Assembly (NCBI GenBank): GCA_028753945.1
Contig: JAPNXP010000002.1
Coordinates: forward strand, 14,515,624 to 14,579,623
Source: Hexactinellida sp. DTS-2022
Lineage: Eukaryota > Porifera > Hexactinellida
DNA length: 64,000 nucleotides
Reading direction: 5' to 3'
Positions 47,167-60,454 of the stretch are shown here, piece after piece. The position numbers were made by a program, and so were the translations under genes. The notes beneath the pieces are model-generated. The model was not told the origin of the DNA. It saw nothing but the letters and a program-made list of their open reading frames with translations, and ran no database searches. Position 1 is the first letter of the stretch, and each line of letters starts with the position of its first letter.

Positions 47167-47214
47167 ATTAAACTCCTGGACAATACCGCACGCGGTATTG
47201 TCCAGGAGTTTAAT
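47167..47214. repeat. 48-bp perfect palindrome
   Basis: Two perfect 23-bp arms (ending ...CTCCTGGACAATACCGC and its complement) with only AC between them. Followed by a partial echo, ATTAAACTGTCCAG, at about 47237. Confidence 0.85.
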
Positions 47215-47381
47215 GACTTTTGTCAGTTTCATTGTTATTAAACTGTCCAGTAATTGTTAGTTTTTTTCAATCATATTTATTAATTATGTTGCAAGTGAAC
47301 AATAGAGCAGCTTTTGTCAAATAAAATTACCCACAGAAGAAAATGTTTTGTGGTAAAATGTTAAGAGACACCCCTATCTAG

Positions 47382-47502
47382 CAGAGATGGAACCGGTCGG
47401 GATTTTCATGACCCGATCCGACCGGTGCAATTGGAAATTTGACCCGACCCGACCGGCCGGTCGACCGGTCAATCATAGCTGACCCGACCGGTTCCGTCTC
47501 TG
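47382..47502. mobile_element. 121-bp hAT MITE, perfect 8-bp TSD
   Basis: Ends CAGAGATGGAACCGGTCGG and CCGACCGGTTCCGTCTCTG are near-perfect inverted repeats. Perfect duplication CTATCTAG (47374-47381, 47503-47510). The interior is built from repeated GACCGG and GACCCGACC words. Confidence 0.9.
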
Positions 47503-47510
47503 CTATCTAG

Positions 47511-48897
47511 CTATAGGGATTTAGGTTTAATAAATTGAATTTGTTTTATTTTTGGTGTACAAAATACAAACCATTTTTAGTCGCCAAATTCTAACCCAAG
47601 GTGAAGTTTCATATAATTTAATATATTTTTTGTGCTTAATTTAAGCGGTTCATTGGAATTGTTACTTTGTTCGTCGGTAACAAAATAATTTTGAAAAACT
47701 TAAGTCATTTAGAGCAAGCATTTTATTAACCTCTTCACTTAATTAATAAGATAAGACATCCCGAAATATGGGCTATAAGAATTAACTAACACATGATAGT
47801 AATAACAATAATGTTTATGGAATGATTTAGTTTTTAGTATATTTTTTAAAGCACTTTAATTTGTAATGTTGTATTTCTATCTTAAAATGGAGAAATGTTT
47901 CTCATAACTCGAATTCAACATGGTTAGAGCAGGCTTTAATCACTTGTAATAATTACCTCGCAAATCATGTTTGACAGAATTAATTGAACTTTTTATTAAA
48001 TAAAACTATTTTTAATCATTAATGATACAAAGCAGAATGGTAACACAAGAAATAAATTGCGAATGATTGATACCAAAAAAGATGTGTAATCTTTTGCAGA
48101 ATTTCTTACTCCTGAAAACGAGCTATGAAGGACAAATAAAAATGGAGTATGTCAGTTCATCAGGTGAATACAAGGTAATTAAAGTATCTTTCTATGAAAA
48201 TTAATAAATTATCGAAGTACAAATTGATGAAAATGAAGAGGAATCTCCTATAGATTAGTCGCATACCATTCATACATTAATTAGTAATACAAATTTGGTT
48301 TGGCTGGATAAATTTGGTTCAACACCATTAGTTAATAAAATATATTACTTTAATTAATATTAATTGCTATAGACTACTTTAATTTGAAAACTATACCAAA
48401 CCTGGAGTTCGTACACTAGTATTCAAATTGTTTTCAAGAAATTTAATATTTGTTGGGTTAATTTGAAACATTATAGCATGATGCTAGCTAATTTTTCCGT
48501 AAAATGGATGGTAAACCCATCCACTATAAACATAGAGGATATTAATTAAACTGTAATAGATATTAATTAAAAGGTAAATCGAAAAAAATATTTGTTTACT
48601 AATTTATTAGAAACGCGAATAACCCAACAGTGAATAAAAGTGATAGAAAAATGTAAGAATTAATTAAATCAAATTTACACATAACAAAATAAAGTTTTAG
48701 GGATAACTTTTAAACTCAGTAATAACTAGATCCCAAAGTTACCAGTTCCTGACTTCTAAGTTATAGAATGCCATTTAAATACTCTGAATTAATAGAAGCA
48801 CACTAGGGTATTAGGAAGTGTTGCTGGTTGTAGAAATGGTGGTTAATTGCTCTCCTCAGAAGGATATAGTGCTGCTATGTGTATTAATTTAAAATAG
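47511..48897. other. AT-rich intergenic region
   Basis: No gene or clear repeat recognised between the hAT MITE and the 3' end of the minus-strand gene at 48898. Confidence 0.45.
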
Positions 48898-51800
48898 TTA
48901 AGGGTTGGGTCTATCCCTATGTACTCTTTTCAATTTCTTATTTTTCAAAGGTTGTTCCAAGCTTGAACGTACACCTGAATAGTTAGAAGTCCTTGATTCA
49001 CTGTGTGCTTTCATTGTCGAGGTTTCTTTATCAAAGTCTGCTGGTAATCTAGGAAGATTGATAACCAAGGAAGATTTACTGAACAGGTTATCATCAGTGT
49101 GGAGGTTAGAATCATCGCTGTCGGATAGAGTGAGGTCGATTACGTCAGAGGCCCCGGATGTTTTTATGGGTAATATTGGGATTAGAAATTTGTTGAGTTG
49201 CAAACGCACCTCTGTTTGCGAGGTCATATTGCTGCCTAGAGATAACTGCGTGACGCAGGAATGCAATATGCTGGGGTGCAAGAACAGATTGCAGAGAGAC
49301 GAATCGTCAAACGATTGAGAGAGGCTTCTCTTCTCGTGTTCAACTTGAATCTGAAGATCATCTACGCTAACGACACCTGATAGAAGCGCATTGCTGGACT
49401 TCTTGGCTACGTGGTTCTCATAATCATGCAGTTGCTTAACCTGGTAGGTTTGGAATAATGTAAATATAATTGGAATATAATATAGTAAATTATGTAGGGA
49501 TCAGCATAAGCTGCATACGATACCAGTGTACCATCACCGGACCAAGTAATTGAATTCAAGCCATACCCTTAATAACAAATGGGTCTGAAATAGACAATAC
49601 TGAGGAGGCTTTTCAAAAAATGCATGAATGAAGAACCCATTCACTAGCATCGACTCCCAACTGTGTACACGCGCGATAGTATAATCAGTATTAAGGAATT
49701 ATAGCCATACTAAACTAAAATCCAACTATCAAATAATTAATTTAAATATAATTAATAATAATAATATTGCTAATTAAACATAAGATACCCTGATGCATGA
49801 CCTCTTGGTATTGTTGATATGCATATAAGTACATTCCTATGATTAAATTGTGCCATATGTACAAGGGAAATAAAATTAGCATTTTGAGATATTCAAACGA
49901 GTAACAAGATAGAACAAAAAGGGAGGGCTATAAAAAGGTAGGCGGACTTATCAAGTGGTGGAAAGTTGGGTAAAAATCGCCCAACTATCTACCCGACATT
50001 AACGCTTGGGAATTTACAATACACAAATGACATTACCTTCCACAAATCAGATTTTTTCAAATTTTCATTTTTCTCGCTTTTTATCTTTGAATTTAAGTTC
50101 ACTTCTCCTAGAAATACAAGTAATACTATAACTACGTATATACACGTGCATTCTACAGCCATAAATATTCCAACGATAAGAGATAAGATCGCATAAAAAT
50201 TTCAGATACCAGTTTTATACAAATACTTAGATATTTAAAATATATTTAAAATAAGAACAACTAATACGTAATAGCAGAATTATTTAGATATGCTTGGTAT
50301 TAAGGGACATTTTAATTTGATTTATAATAATTTTCACAGAATAACTGTGTATACAGAGTCAAAGGTTGGCTATCACACACGGAATAGAAAAGGCATTTAG
50401 TTATAAGAAAGAACCCCTGTTACATAATCATTGGGAGAATTAGAAGCCCCATCTTACCCGTATCAATGTGAGAAGGATCGAGACAAAAAAATTATAAAGA
50501 TGTGTACACAAATTGTATCTTCCAGACATGAAGCTTGCGAATTATGAACAATTAATTGAATAGACTTAATTAGATTCAATATAATACAATATCATTCAAT
50601 AAATATTAACTCATAGAGTTTCCTGATTCATGGAGTCACATACTAAATCACTATTAAATATTAGAAATATCTATCACAGTGTAACATAACTAATTTATAA
50701 ATCCGCAACTATGTGGAGATATAACGCAACAAAAACAATTATTAAATCCTATCTTCGTTATAAAACATTAGTTTGCAGTATTATTAATACAAAGTAATTT
50801 TGCCCATAGAGCTCTATAGGGACAACAAGACGTCATTATGCTCTATTCATAAAACTACAGACGGAATACTCAAGATAGACCATACAGTAATATTATTGAG
50901 ACAATAAGAAACAGCGTGTTACTGTTGTAGCAATTATGATTCGAAAATTACTTTTAAAAACAGAATAAAAGAACTACCAAGTCGTCATATGTTAATTACT
51001 AACCAGTTCGCGATTACCCAATATCTAAATTGCTTGCGTATTAATATTATTAATAATTTTAATATAACATAAACGGACAATTTATAAATTTACCTCCCAA
51101 ATAAATCTAACCAGAAAGAAGAGAGGGACATAAAATGACTTTGTATGGATTTGGGAAAAGGAATATATTTTATATTTTAGAACATAGAATTTTCTAGAAT
51201 TCTTTTATTGCTCCGCTGGGATAAAACCTGATATAAAACAATGGGAGTGAATAGTATAATTTTTATGAAATATTATCAAATTCAGAATTACGAACGTTAT
51301 ATCATACAACATAATTATTCAGTCATATAACATCAATAATCTAAAGATTACTGATATTGTTAAATATCGAGTCAGGTTTTAAACATTAATTCAGTAAATA
51401 GAGGAATATTAATAACATTATAGCATGATGTTAACCGATAATGTTACAAAGTTCTTACAATTATGAAAATTTGTGAAGGCGAATAAGGGAAAATAGAAAA
51501 TAAATTGATCTGAGTGTAGAATTACAAAATGAAATGAGATACAACTAAAAACTTGCAACATTGCATAAAGCTGAGAAAACAATTGGCATATCTGGACTTA
51601 AAAGGAATTTGTAACGAAGTTAACCTCAATACAATGGATATGATAATAATTAATAACTTCTAACAAAATCGTCTGAATAAAATGGGATTCTATGCACCAC
51701 CTAGTGAAGCGCAACAGTAATTGCATTCTGCCCAGCGAAACAAAGAAATGGGTCAATAATTTAATATAATTTGAAATAAAAATCGCAAGGAGAGGTGTGG

Positions 51801-52557
51801 TTTAGAATCATATCCTTGTGATACTCGAACAATAACTTTGCTATTAGAAGCGTGAGAGAGACCATAGGATTGAGAGTTCAATAGCAGCTAAGACACAGCG
51901 GTTTAACTATGGTCAATAAGAGTGTAATTATACGCCAAATGGTATGAAAAGAAACAGAACAAAGAGGATTGTACAGTCCAGTATAATTATGATGTGTAAA
52001 TGGGAGGTAGAATTATATGGAGTAGTGAGCTTGAAGCCTTAACAGGTAATATAATTTTACCGTTGGGTGTTTACAAATATCTATTCCAAATTTCCAATAG
52101 AATCAACTGCCTTTTCAGAACGTGTAATTATTTGTATATTGGTGTCAAGGATCAGTGGATATATAGTTGCTAATCACAATTTACAAGCTATACGCATAGG
52201 ATAACAATAGAACGAATTACCCGCTTGAATCGATTAATCACTTAACCAAGAAAATACCCCGAATCAACAGGAATCAAAAATAACCAATCAATAAAATATT
52301 TCACTAAGTAATAATCCTATAGAAATTATTGAACATAAATGTGGTCGTATCTCGGAATCCAATGGGTATATGAACTGCATGTTCTATCTAAATGAGCTGC
52401 TCACAGAAACCAAATAATTTTAGGAAAAATTGAACTATTCACGTAGGATGTTCCCACTATTACTAATCCCATTGATAAATATTGAAACGGAATTGGGAGG
52501 TTACAAGTTACAACGTCTCAATTGCCTTACCTGCCAAACAGTGGCTATGTTTTTGAA
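48898..52557 (-). CDS. C-terminal exons of an unrecognised protein with a SUMO-interacting motif
   Basis: The last exon, 48898-49440, is an open frame of 180 codons to a stop and starts at a clean acceptor (CTACCAG). It encodes VKQLHDYENHVAKKSSNALL, a Leu/Ser-rich middle, the acidic SUMO-interacting motif DVIDLTLSDSDDSN and a basic tail (KNKKLKRVHRDR) typical of nuclear localisation. A 27-bp exon at 52531-52557, with a very good donor (CAG|GTAAGG) and acceptor, reads FKNIATVWQ and joins the last exon in phase 0, giving the smooth sequence IATVWQVKQLHDYEN. The motif of hydrophobic core plus Asp/Ser acidic run resembles that of PIAS-type SUMO ligases, but nothing else here matches PIAS, so I do not name it. 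More exons must lie upstream, up to 62639. Confidence 0.6.
49441..52530. other. Large AT-rich intron
   Basis: Between the last two recognised exons of the minus-strand gene. No exon, repeat or RNA gene recognised. Confidence 0.4.
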
Positions 52558-52644
52558 CTCACAAAGATAAGAAAACTAACATCTGCATATTAAAAGGAGT
52601 AAATTATGGGAATTAACGAGCATTGGTAGATCTGTCTGGGAATT

Positions 52645-52700
52645 CCTTTGGAATGTGGGGGATCGCATTGCTTAAATGCGTGGTCCCCTCAGACATAATT
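52645..52700. other. GC-rich islet with hairpin potential
   Basis: GGGGATCGCATT and AATGCGTGGTCCCC can pair, with outer TGTCTGGG and CCTCAGACA also complementary. On the minus strand it is open for 24 codons after a possible acceptor, so a missed exon of the SIM-protein gene is an alternative. Confidence 0.3.
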
Positions 52701-55700
52701 AATATATAATATAATACAGCTCACAATCTAATTAAATAAATCGTCTCGATTAATAATTGAATAATTAGAGACATGCAGGCTTTCAACTAGTAAAAGTACA
52801 TATTAATTATACTGGTGCTTAGTAAATATTAATATAAGCAATTAAATTAAGTCATCACTAGGATTGTATCTGTAATTTGAAAAAAGAAGATACAATTTAC
52901 TCTTTCATTAGTACAAGGTACATACAGATTAAATTTGATACGAGTCCTTCTGTCTACAGGTAGCGATTAGGAGATTTCCTCCCTGCCTAGTTAACTGTGG
53001 GTGGATAGGATTTTAATTAACAGAAACTTTACCACAACACAATATTTTAGACTCATTGGAGTAATTGATGGCACATTGATTGACTGAGGAGAAATTTGAC
53101 CTATCATACGGGATCAGATAAATCGGAGAATCAGGGTGTGTTCACCACAGGAAGATAGACTTTGTGGAGGAATATAATGGAACACTAATTGAGATAGTAT
53201 ATTGTAATACTCTTAGTTAATTAGACCTAATAGAAGGTACCGAAGGGACGGACCATTGTTAGCTGTGGGGAGATAGAGACAGACAATAGTGGGATGTTAG
53301 TTCTAAATGCATACCTGAGTGCATATAACCACAATACATAATCGATATGGAAAACAAGGAGTGTAGACAAGCTGCGGTTCTATTGTGCAGACAATACAAG
53401 GATAGATAATTAAATAATTAAAATAATGAATAAAAGAGTGTTTGGGACAAACAAATTTATAAATTAATAAGTGATGATGGTCAAAAAATACCAGGTGACT
53501 ATTTGAAAATTCCTTAACAAAATGTTTGATTTAACACACAATAATTATTAATTGGGTTAACTTTCCACATCAAATAGTTACTTTGTACAAGTAATTAAGG
53601 TGTTTAGGTACAAATGATTTAGTTACATATTAATTTCCGTTTGAATTGAAATCTCAGAGCAACCTCTAAACATCATTACTGGGAGTGTCCAGTGGTTCAA
53701 ATAATCAAATCTGTCTTAATATTGCTACAATCTACTTGAGTTATAAAACATAATAAGACTGTGGGATGTGTTTGAACCCAAGTACAACATTTCAAAGATA
53801 AGTTCATATTGGGTTGTGTTGGTGTCAATGAGGAGAGTCAGCTGAAATCTTATATTTATTCATATCAAAGGGAGTCTCCATGTAAGTCATCCCTATACAT
53901 ACCACTGAGGGATTGACTAACTAAAAAGTAGTGTTCCAAAATGTAAGCAACATATCATCACTTCTTAACTCCACTCCAGGGTGACAACAGAACACTCTTA
54001 CAATCGTATACATCATAATTTGTGGTGGCGTGATCCAACAGGGTGTAACGATCTACGAACTTACATTAGATTTTCTAAGGAAGGTAAGTTCACACTTACT
54101 GTGTAAGAAGATGATTAAGTGTAAATTGGACAACTCAGCTAAATACTAGGCTCGTAATAAAAATTTTAAGAGTAGAACTCGGTTTAATATTACCAACTAT
54201 TTTTTCAAAACAAGTTTGCCAAAGCAAATAAATTTCTCTAAGTAAGCTAGTATGACGATATAAGATCTACTGAAATTCCCAAAACTGTTGTAATGTTCTC
54301 CATATACCGTGATTACCGACAATAAAGTTCAATTACGCAATTAGAAACTCCATTTTGCAAGTAGGTCGATACGATAATAGAGGGGAGAATGGGACGAATA
54401 ATCATGTCACATTATTGACGCGTGAGATTAGTTCGGCGAATAGTTAAATTTACCCTAAATATTGCGGATAAGAAAGGCATGAAACGAAGGATTGTGTCTA
54501 TAAAGTATGGGTTCACAAATAACATCACAATACCAGTGCTCCCAACCATACAATTAATCGGTATACTGCTTATAGATGAATTCAGGAATTAGATAAACAG
54601 CCAGAGGCTTCATTTCCAAGGAATACTCTGCTTAGTTATTGCAATCAGAGTCGAACGTCTGTTAATCTAGCTGACGATGTGTTGGCCAGGACATCAGCCA
54701 GTTGGCCAACTACGATGCACCCTTACTAGTTCATGTCTCAGTAAATATTCAAGTGCAGGAAGAATCAATTAAGTTTAGTCTACTCTTACAGATGGTTATA
54801 TTGAAGCACTAAATCTCTTCCAGACCGACAGTATCAGGGCAATCCCACATTAATCATGTGCTTACTTACCAATTAGTAATATTTGTGTTTGCTTTTATCG
54901 AAACGGGAAACCAACTTAAATAGATACAAGTAATCTCAGTGACAGCGGCAGATTTTGTCAATTGATAGTACGGGTATCTAACAACAGAAAAATAACAGTC
55001 ATACCTGATAACGCGCTTAAAAGGTTATCTGAAATTCCTATCTGCATGCCTCATGTACTCAATTGGGAAAGTAGATACACGAATATCGCCGGTAGTATTG
55101 GGGTTTAGGTTAAGAGTATAATTGGTGGTGACTTGATAAGACAATAAGTCTACAATGTGTATGTATTCTAGCTTACAAGTTTGTGGACTAATGAGCTGTC
55201 AGCTGATTTAGAAAATGGTATGTAACTTCTTGATCACGATATCTCAAATCAAAATAAAAGTGTTTCGTACATGATTCATGAATAAATTTGGCTCAGAAAT
55301 ATCAATTTTCAGAGAATAATTATAGCTAAGCAAACGTGTGCTAGTTATAATAATGCATTTCACATGATCAGTATAATTCTCATAATTCGTTACCATCTAC
55401 TAATCACATGAAGGTTGGTTATATACGTACTTTAATGACGGTAAACCTATTTTGGGAACAATAAATCAGAATAAAGGAAAATCATTACCAGGGTCAATGG
55501 GTCAGTTAAAGCTCAGGTCGCGAGTCAATAATACAAAGTTAATAGGAAGTGAATCATTATTGATACAAGATGATGCAAACAATCCTGGGACCACTTTGGG
55601 AAAACAAATTTTGATAATAGAATCGGAAGTATAGAGGGGCTACAGAATCATTGAATGCTGATATGACTCTAGCTGAATATTCATCAGAGAGGTTGAGAAG

Positions 55701-55769
55701 CGTTAATTAATAAGGTCGACAGGAAATCAGCTGTAGGCGGAAAATTATTTAGTTACTTATAGCTAATAT
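52701..55769. other. AT-rich sequence, nothing recognised
   Basis: Presumed intron of the minus-strand gene. Frames such as 55452-55634 (+) have no coding character or splice support. Confidence 0.35.
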
Positions 55770-55905
55770 AGTAGGCTCTGGTTAATACGACAAACCGAGG
55801 GCCGTCGAAAATTTTTGCATGTATTTGTATAAGGGAATTAAACTTTGTACTTCTTAACCGATAATTCGCCTTATCCGTGTTCGTACTAACAAGAGTCTAC
55901 TATAT
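55770..55905. mobile_element. TA-type MITE, CATTTGTATAGG family
   Basis: GTAGGCTCTGGTTAATACGA at one end and GTACTAACAAGAGTCTACT at the other are imperfect inverted repeats. The inner GCATGTATTTGTATAAGG and CCTTATCCGTGTTCGTAC blocks match the family at 24655, 30065 and 60455. It is the most complete copy. Confidence 0.6.
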
Positions 55906-57546
55906 CACATTATTACTCAAATAAGGGTACGAAAGGAACCAAAAGTACTCTCAAGAAGTATGATTCAACTAAGGAACCTGTTAATAATGAATCAGTCCAC
56001 AATTAAATTAAGAATGGTACCAGACAATCAATCCACACGAGAGACGGTGCAAGAGTCTAATCACTACTGGGTTACAATAGCAACTAGCACACAGGTGTTG
56101 TGGAGAGAGGAAGAGAGAAAAATGAAATCAGATAACACTGAAGATAAACAATGCAAGTTTCTAATTACTTGCATTCCCCACTCCATAGGGCGATTGGTAC
56201 AGGGAAAATGATCTACATACCCATTTTAAATAGGCTGATTAAATTCCTATGGGAGGCAAGGGTCTAGAGCGGAGTTAAATTAAAATGCAGGAATTCAAAC
56301 TTTAAACCTGTCCAACAAAGGCCACGCCCAGTCTCCCATGTGAGGAGATCGTACCATGATAGTGCAGGGTGAAAAGTTAAGATAAGCAAACGCTAGAATT
56401 GCAGAATTAACTACTCCTAATGTGAAAGTTGAGTATTAGATATACGTATTTAAATTTAGTTAATTAGCATATGTGCATCGGATTAAACAGAAGCTGAATA
56501 TTTAATAGAAAGATAAAATAAACCAGGTGATGTAATTATGCAATAAACTCGGTTTAATTAGGACAGGTTGTTTACCAGCTTATCTCGATAAGCTACACAA
56601 TAAAGTGTGAATTATACACTGAAATACATTTACTATCGTTTAACCAACCGTATTGCAAAATCACAATATAAACATAAACATATAAATTATAATTCATAAC
56701 TAGTTACCAAGCATAAAAGAATAATTCTATTTATTATATCAAATATCAAGAAACCACTGAAAACCAATGAAAGGAAATAATCTCATTAAATAATTTACTC
56801 AATTTCATTGTGTTATTTAGCATCTTAGTGTAATTAAATAAATATTATTACGAACACAACGTTATCTCAAATAGTTAAATTGATGTACTACCTCGGATAT
56901 TATATTACACAATGTAATATCGTATAAATTGAGTCTTACACGAACAAGAACATCAAAAGCATTTAACAAGATCAGTACCCTCAAGCCTCAACACCTGTGG
57001 GTACTTAGCTTAATGGATGTATTATAGAAGTTGTGAACACATAGGAACCTAAATAGGATCTAAAGTAACTGAGATTTACCGGGTAATGTACCTACAGGAC
57101 TACTGTTAGGGGATATGGGTCCAAATGAATTGAAAATTCAGTAGGAATCACAAGTCATATTTGGAAAATATGTTTGTTATAAATTAACTAGGTAGTAATT
57201 ATCTTCGTAGCAAGTCACTTAATGGGGCAACCTTTCCAATAGGACATTGCCATAGGTGAAGTACTGTAGGTATACATATTTAGGTTCATTACTTACACAA
57301 TTGTAGGGACACACAGCACTTATAATTAAAATTTGAATTCAGGCTGATAATGATTCAGGACAAACATGACCTTTAAGTGACTGACAAACAATACAACCGA
57401 GAAGCCAGTTTCTAGTAAACAGCAAGTCAAACCGGCGCATCGTGTTGCTCGCTTTGCTTGCTTTCAAAGAGAGTGACTTACATTAGTACTCTCTGAGATA
57501 TAGAATAGGATTAATCTCACTTGCTGAGAAAACAGAAACAGAATAC

Positions 57547-57671
57547 CTCTGTGCTTCTGGGAGCATTGCACACATGATTAATGAGTTCTGACCCGATGGA
57601 AGGGAGAGATTGGCATCAGTATAAATGGCTTCCTTTCTAGTAATTGGATTGGAACACATGCTACATGAACT
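57547..57671 (-). CDS. Candidate internal exon of the minus-strand gene
   Basis: 125-bp segment, open in only one frame, between an acceptor (CATCAG) and a donor (AG|GTATTC). It encodes 41 residues with a CSMC pair (SSCSMCSNPITRKEA... NSLIMCAMLPEAQ) and is less AT-rich than its surroundings. A zinc-binding site is possible from the cysteines. It ends in phase 2. I could not chain it uniquely to the exon at 58590 or to 52531, so membership in the same gene is inferred from strand and spacing. Confidence 0.45.
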
Positions 57672-58137
57672 CTGATGTACAAAGCAGTTTGTGAATGGGT
57701 TTTATCGCCAGAGACAATCAATGGGGGCAGCCAGGAGTGACAAGCTGTAGCAAGAATTCGAAGTTATACAAGTAATCGTAAGGCATCGGTCTCTATAGGA
57801 TAGTGTATTGGACTGGGAAAGTAGACGTGTTATATCAATGGATAGGAATACGGGGGTACACAAGGCGAACTGTGTAGGTGGAAACAATGTTTTCTTTCAC
57901 TCAGCAAACTGAATTCATAAATAAAGTTGTGTTTACTATTACACTTAGCTATTGACCAGTGAGTAAGTAAAATATGAACCCAGTTCATAAACATATAACA
58001 TACTACCTCAAATATTAGCCCACCTGAAGTCTGAATAACTAATCATCCCTATGACTATGCGAAGAAATAAGGTATTTATACCTTGTGGAAACTTTAGTTT
58101 TAAGAGAAGAGTAAAACTCTTAAATAAAAGCAACTTA

Positions 58138-58284
58138 CAGTCTGTTCTCTCTAATAGTCCAATTTTCTAATAGTCCACTTTTTTACTTGTCCAATCAACT
58201 ATTTATATATCTGTAATAGTCCATATTCTCTAATAGTACACTTTGGGCCAATTGCCCACTGGTGGACTATTAGAGAGAACAGAG
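58138..58284. mobile_element. TA-flanked MITE with internal CTAATAGTCC repeats
   Basis: Ends CAGTCTGTTCTCTCTAATAG and CTATTAGAGAGAACAGAG are inverted repeats. The unit (CT/TG)AATAGTCC is repeated several times between them. TA lies next to each end. Confidence 0.7.
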
Positions 58285-58407
58285 TATATTGATATACAGC
58301 AAACCAAATTAATCGATTAATTACATGAATTCACCTCGGTATGGTATTTAATTATAAATTATTATACCATAATGCCACCATTAGAAAGATCACTTATGTT
58401 CGTAGTG

Positions 58408-58535
58408 CAGTGGTTGCCAATATTGGAGCCACAATATCTCAAAATTCGTACTACGGTCAATGGGAGGGGGTCCATAGAACGTTTGGTAATTCTATAGGGG
58501 CCCACGATTGAAAAAGGATGGAAAATGCTGTGGCA
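58408..58535. repeat. Dispersed repeat (GGGGTCCA type), diverged copy
   Basis: TGGTTGCCAATATTGGAGCC, GGAGGGGGTCCATAGAA and GATTGAAAAAGGATGG parallel the copy at 14848-14985 in the same order. Confidence 0.55.
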
Positions 58536-58589
58536 GTGCAACGGGAATGTGGCTACAGAAAGAGTGTACTATCTAGCTACTGTTCTTAC

Positions 58590-58663
58590 CACACAGCACG
58601 TCCTCATGCCACTCTGTCAGGGCCTGTGAGAAGTACTCGTGACAAAATGCAGTCTCAGACAAT
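58590..58663 (-). CDS. Candidate internal exon of the minus-strand gene
   Basis: 74-bp segment with a good acceptor (GCTTTAG) and donor (G|GTAAGAAC), open in only one frame. It encodes LSETAFCHEYFSQALTEWHE plus DVLC, a plausible amphipathic helix with high coding GC. Starts in phase 2 and ends in phase 1. Partner exons were not found, so an exon on each side is missing from my model. Confidence 0.5.
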
Positions 58664-59794
58664 CTAAAGCAAACGAATCAATAATATTGAGAGCTGAGCT
58701 AAGATTGATTACAATAAATAACAAACGTAGTAATATGAAGAAATATAATTTCATTAGTAAATACGCAAAACGCATGCGCACAAACAACTTACGCAATATG
58801 AAGTATAATACATTAGAAAAACTGTAATTAATAACCCATGTAGTGATTATCGGCCAATTCTTGCAAACATTGTGGTCAAATTTAACCAAATAACTAGAAA
58901 AAATATCGTAGAAGGAGGGAAAGTAGTTATTATTCAATAGCTAAGCAAAACTAGTGAAATTATGGTAGAAAGGTTACAACAGTATTACAAACCCTGATAT
59001 CGGCAAAATAGGCATGATGGTACAGCAGTGCAACCATAATTAAACCGAATCCAGTAAACTTGCATGTGGCGGTATTACAAAGAGGGGACGAATAACTGAA
59101 GATCAGTGTTTACGTAATATATGCTATCAGATATTACTCCTAAAAATGAGTTAGACAATTAGATCAAATTGGAACAATGTAGATTCATAGTCAGTAGAAA
59201 TCGGTTAAATTAATCGACCAGAACTCGCAAAAAAATATTTTTCATATGGACTTTAAACTCAAGCATTAGCCAATAAGGAAATGCAAACTGCAGGGATGTA
59301 AGCACAATAAGCAGTAGAGAACTTGTGCTAAAGTTCAGCTTGGCCCAGTAATCAGTTTGGTTATATTTAAATTAGATATTACATCACTGTACTCTGGAAT
59401 TAGCAGGGATGGACCCACGGAATCAATTTACTAATCATTTTATTAATAATATCACACAGGGGAGATAATAAACTCTTATCTATGAATAGTTGTAAAATGT
59501 AATCTCTGTATTATCATGCCAACATAACAAGAGAGAGAGCCAAACATGCTACTTAATGTCATTTACAGAATGAGTTGATTATTTTATTTTATTGTGCCTT
59601 TTTAAATTACAAATACATAGATTTTAATCCGAATATCTGAACAAAATCCATATTAGTAGCAAGTTAACTATAATTAAAATTATTTATATCATTTAACAAG
59701 TCACTCAATTCTTTCCAGAATAATTCATTTATAAATGAATAATATAAATAAATTCAGATAAACAAAGTATGTACGTATATATGGAGTATATACA

Positions 59795-59941
59795 ATAGAA
59801 CGTGTCTATAATGGCCACTTAGAATAGGAACCAACAAAACTTCCTATATTATAATAAACTTGTGGAATCTGGATAGCAGTCACCTGTACTTAACGCCATT
59901 TTTGGCCAGTCCCTTGGGTGGCCGTTATTAACAGGTTCTAC
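59795..59941. mobile_element. MITE-like inverted-repeat element
   Basis: TAGAACGTGTCTATAATGGC and GGCCGTTATTAACAGGTTCTA are imperfect inverted ends around 147 bp. Same terminal style (TAGAACCTG) as the family at 5157 and 8012. Confidence 0.6.
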
Positions 59942-60413
59942 GGAATTTTTGAAATGGACGACAAATATAGTACGAAGGTCCAAGGCTTCTATATTTTGTA
60001 TAGTAAATACGTCAATTAATCCTTTCAATTGAAGTTTTCAATAAAATAAAATAATTAAACTCTGATCTATCCACAAATTAGAATAAATTCCAACGAAGAC
60101 TCAACCTCACAAGTATAATATTCCACATAACTAATTAGACTGGAATTTGAATGACGAATAACTTTGTATATAGCAATAATTGTGTACCAGAAACTCAATT
60201 ATTAACATTATTATATTTAATTAATTCCGACATGTTTATAATTATAAACAAATATCTGCAGAATTTATTACTCGTTATTAATTAATGTTTTATCTGAGAC
60301 ATTTTAGTAAAGCAAATACAGTGGATTACTAGACTAGAGCAACAATTGCTATTTACTTAATAGATTGGAGAAACTTAAAATAAACGTGAAGACTCGGATG
60401 ATTTATGGATTAT

Positions 60414-60440
60414 ATTTTATGGATTTAAAATCCATAAAAT
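60414..60440. repeat. 27-bp perfect palindrome
   Basis: ATTTTATGGATTT and its complement separated by one A; further ATGGATT/AATCCAT words flank it. Confidence 0.7.
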
Positions 60441-60454
60441 CCATATGTGGAATC

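Noticed and set aside
53300-53380. Possible minus-strand exon before a GTATGC donor
   Set aside because: Two frames are open and neither gives a convincing peptide.
55960-56211. 83-codon + frame
   Set aside because: Looks moderately protein-like but is isolated, has no conserved motif and no flanking exons; kept out for lack of support.
57702-57887. 61-codon minus-strand frame next to the candidate exon at 57547
   Set aside because: A good acceptor (CTACACAG) lies near its start, but no donor joins it in phase to the neighbouring exons.
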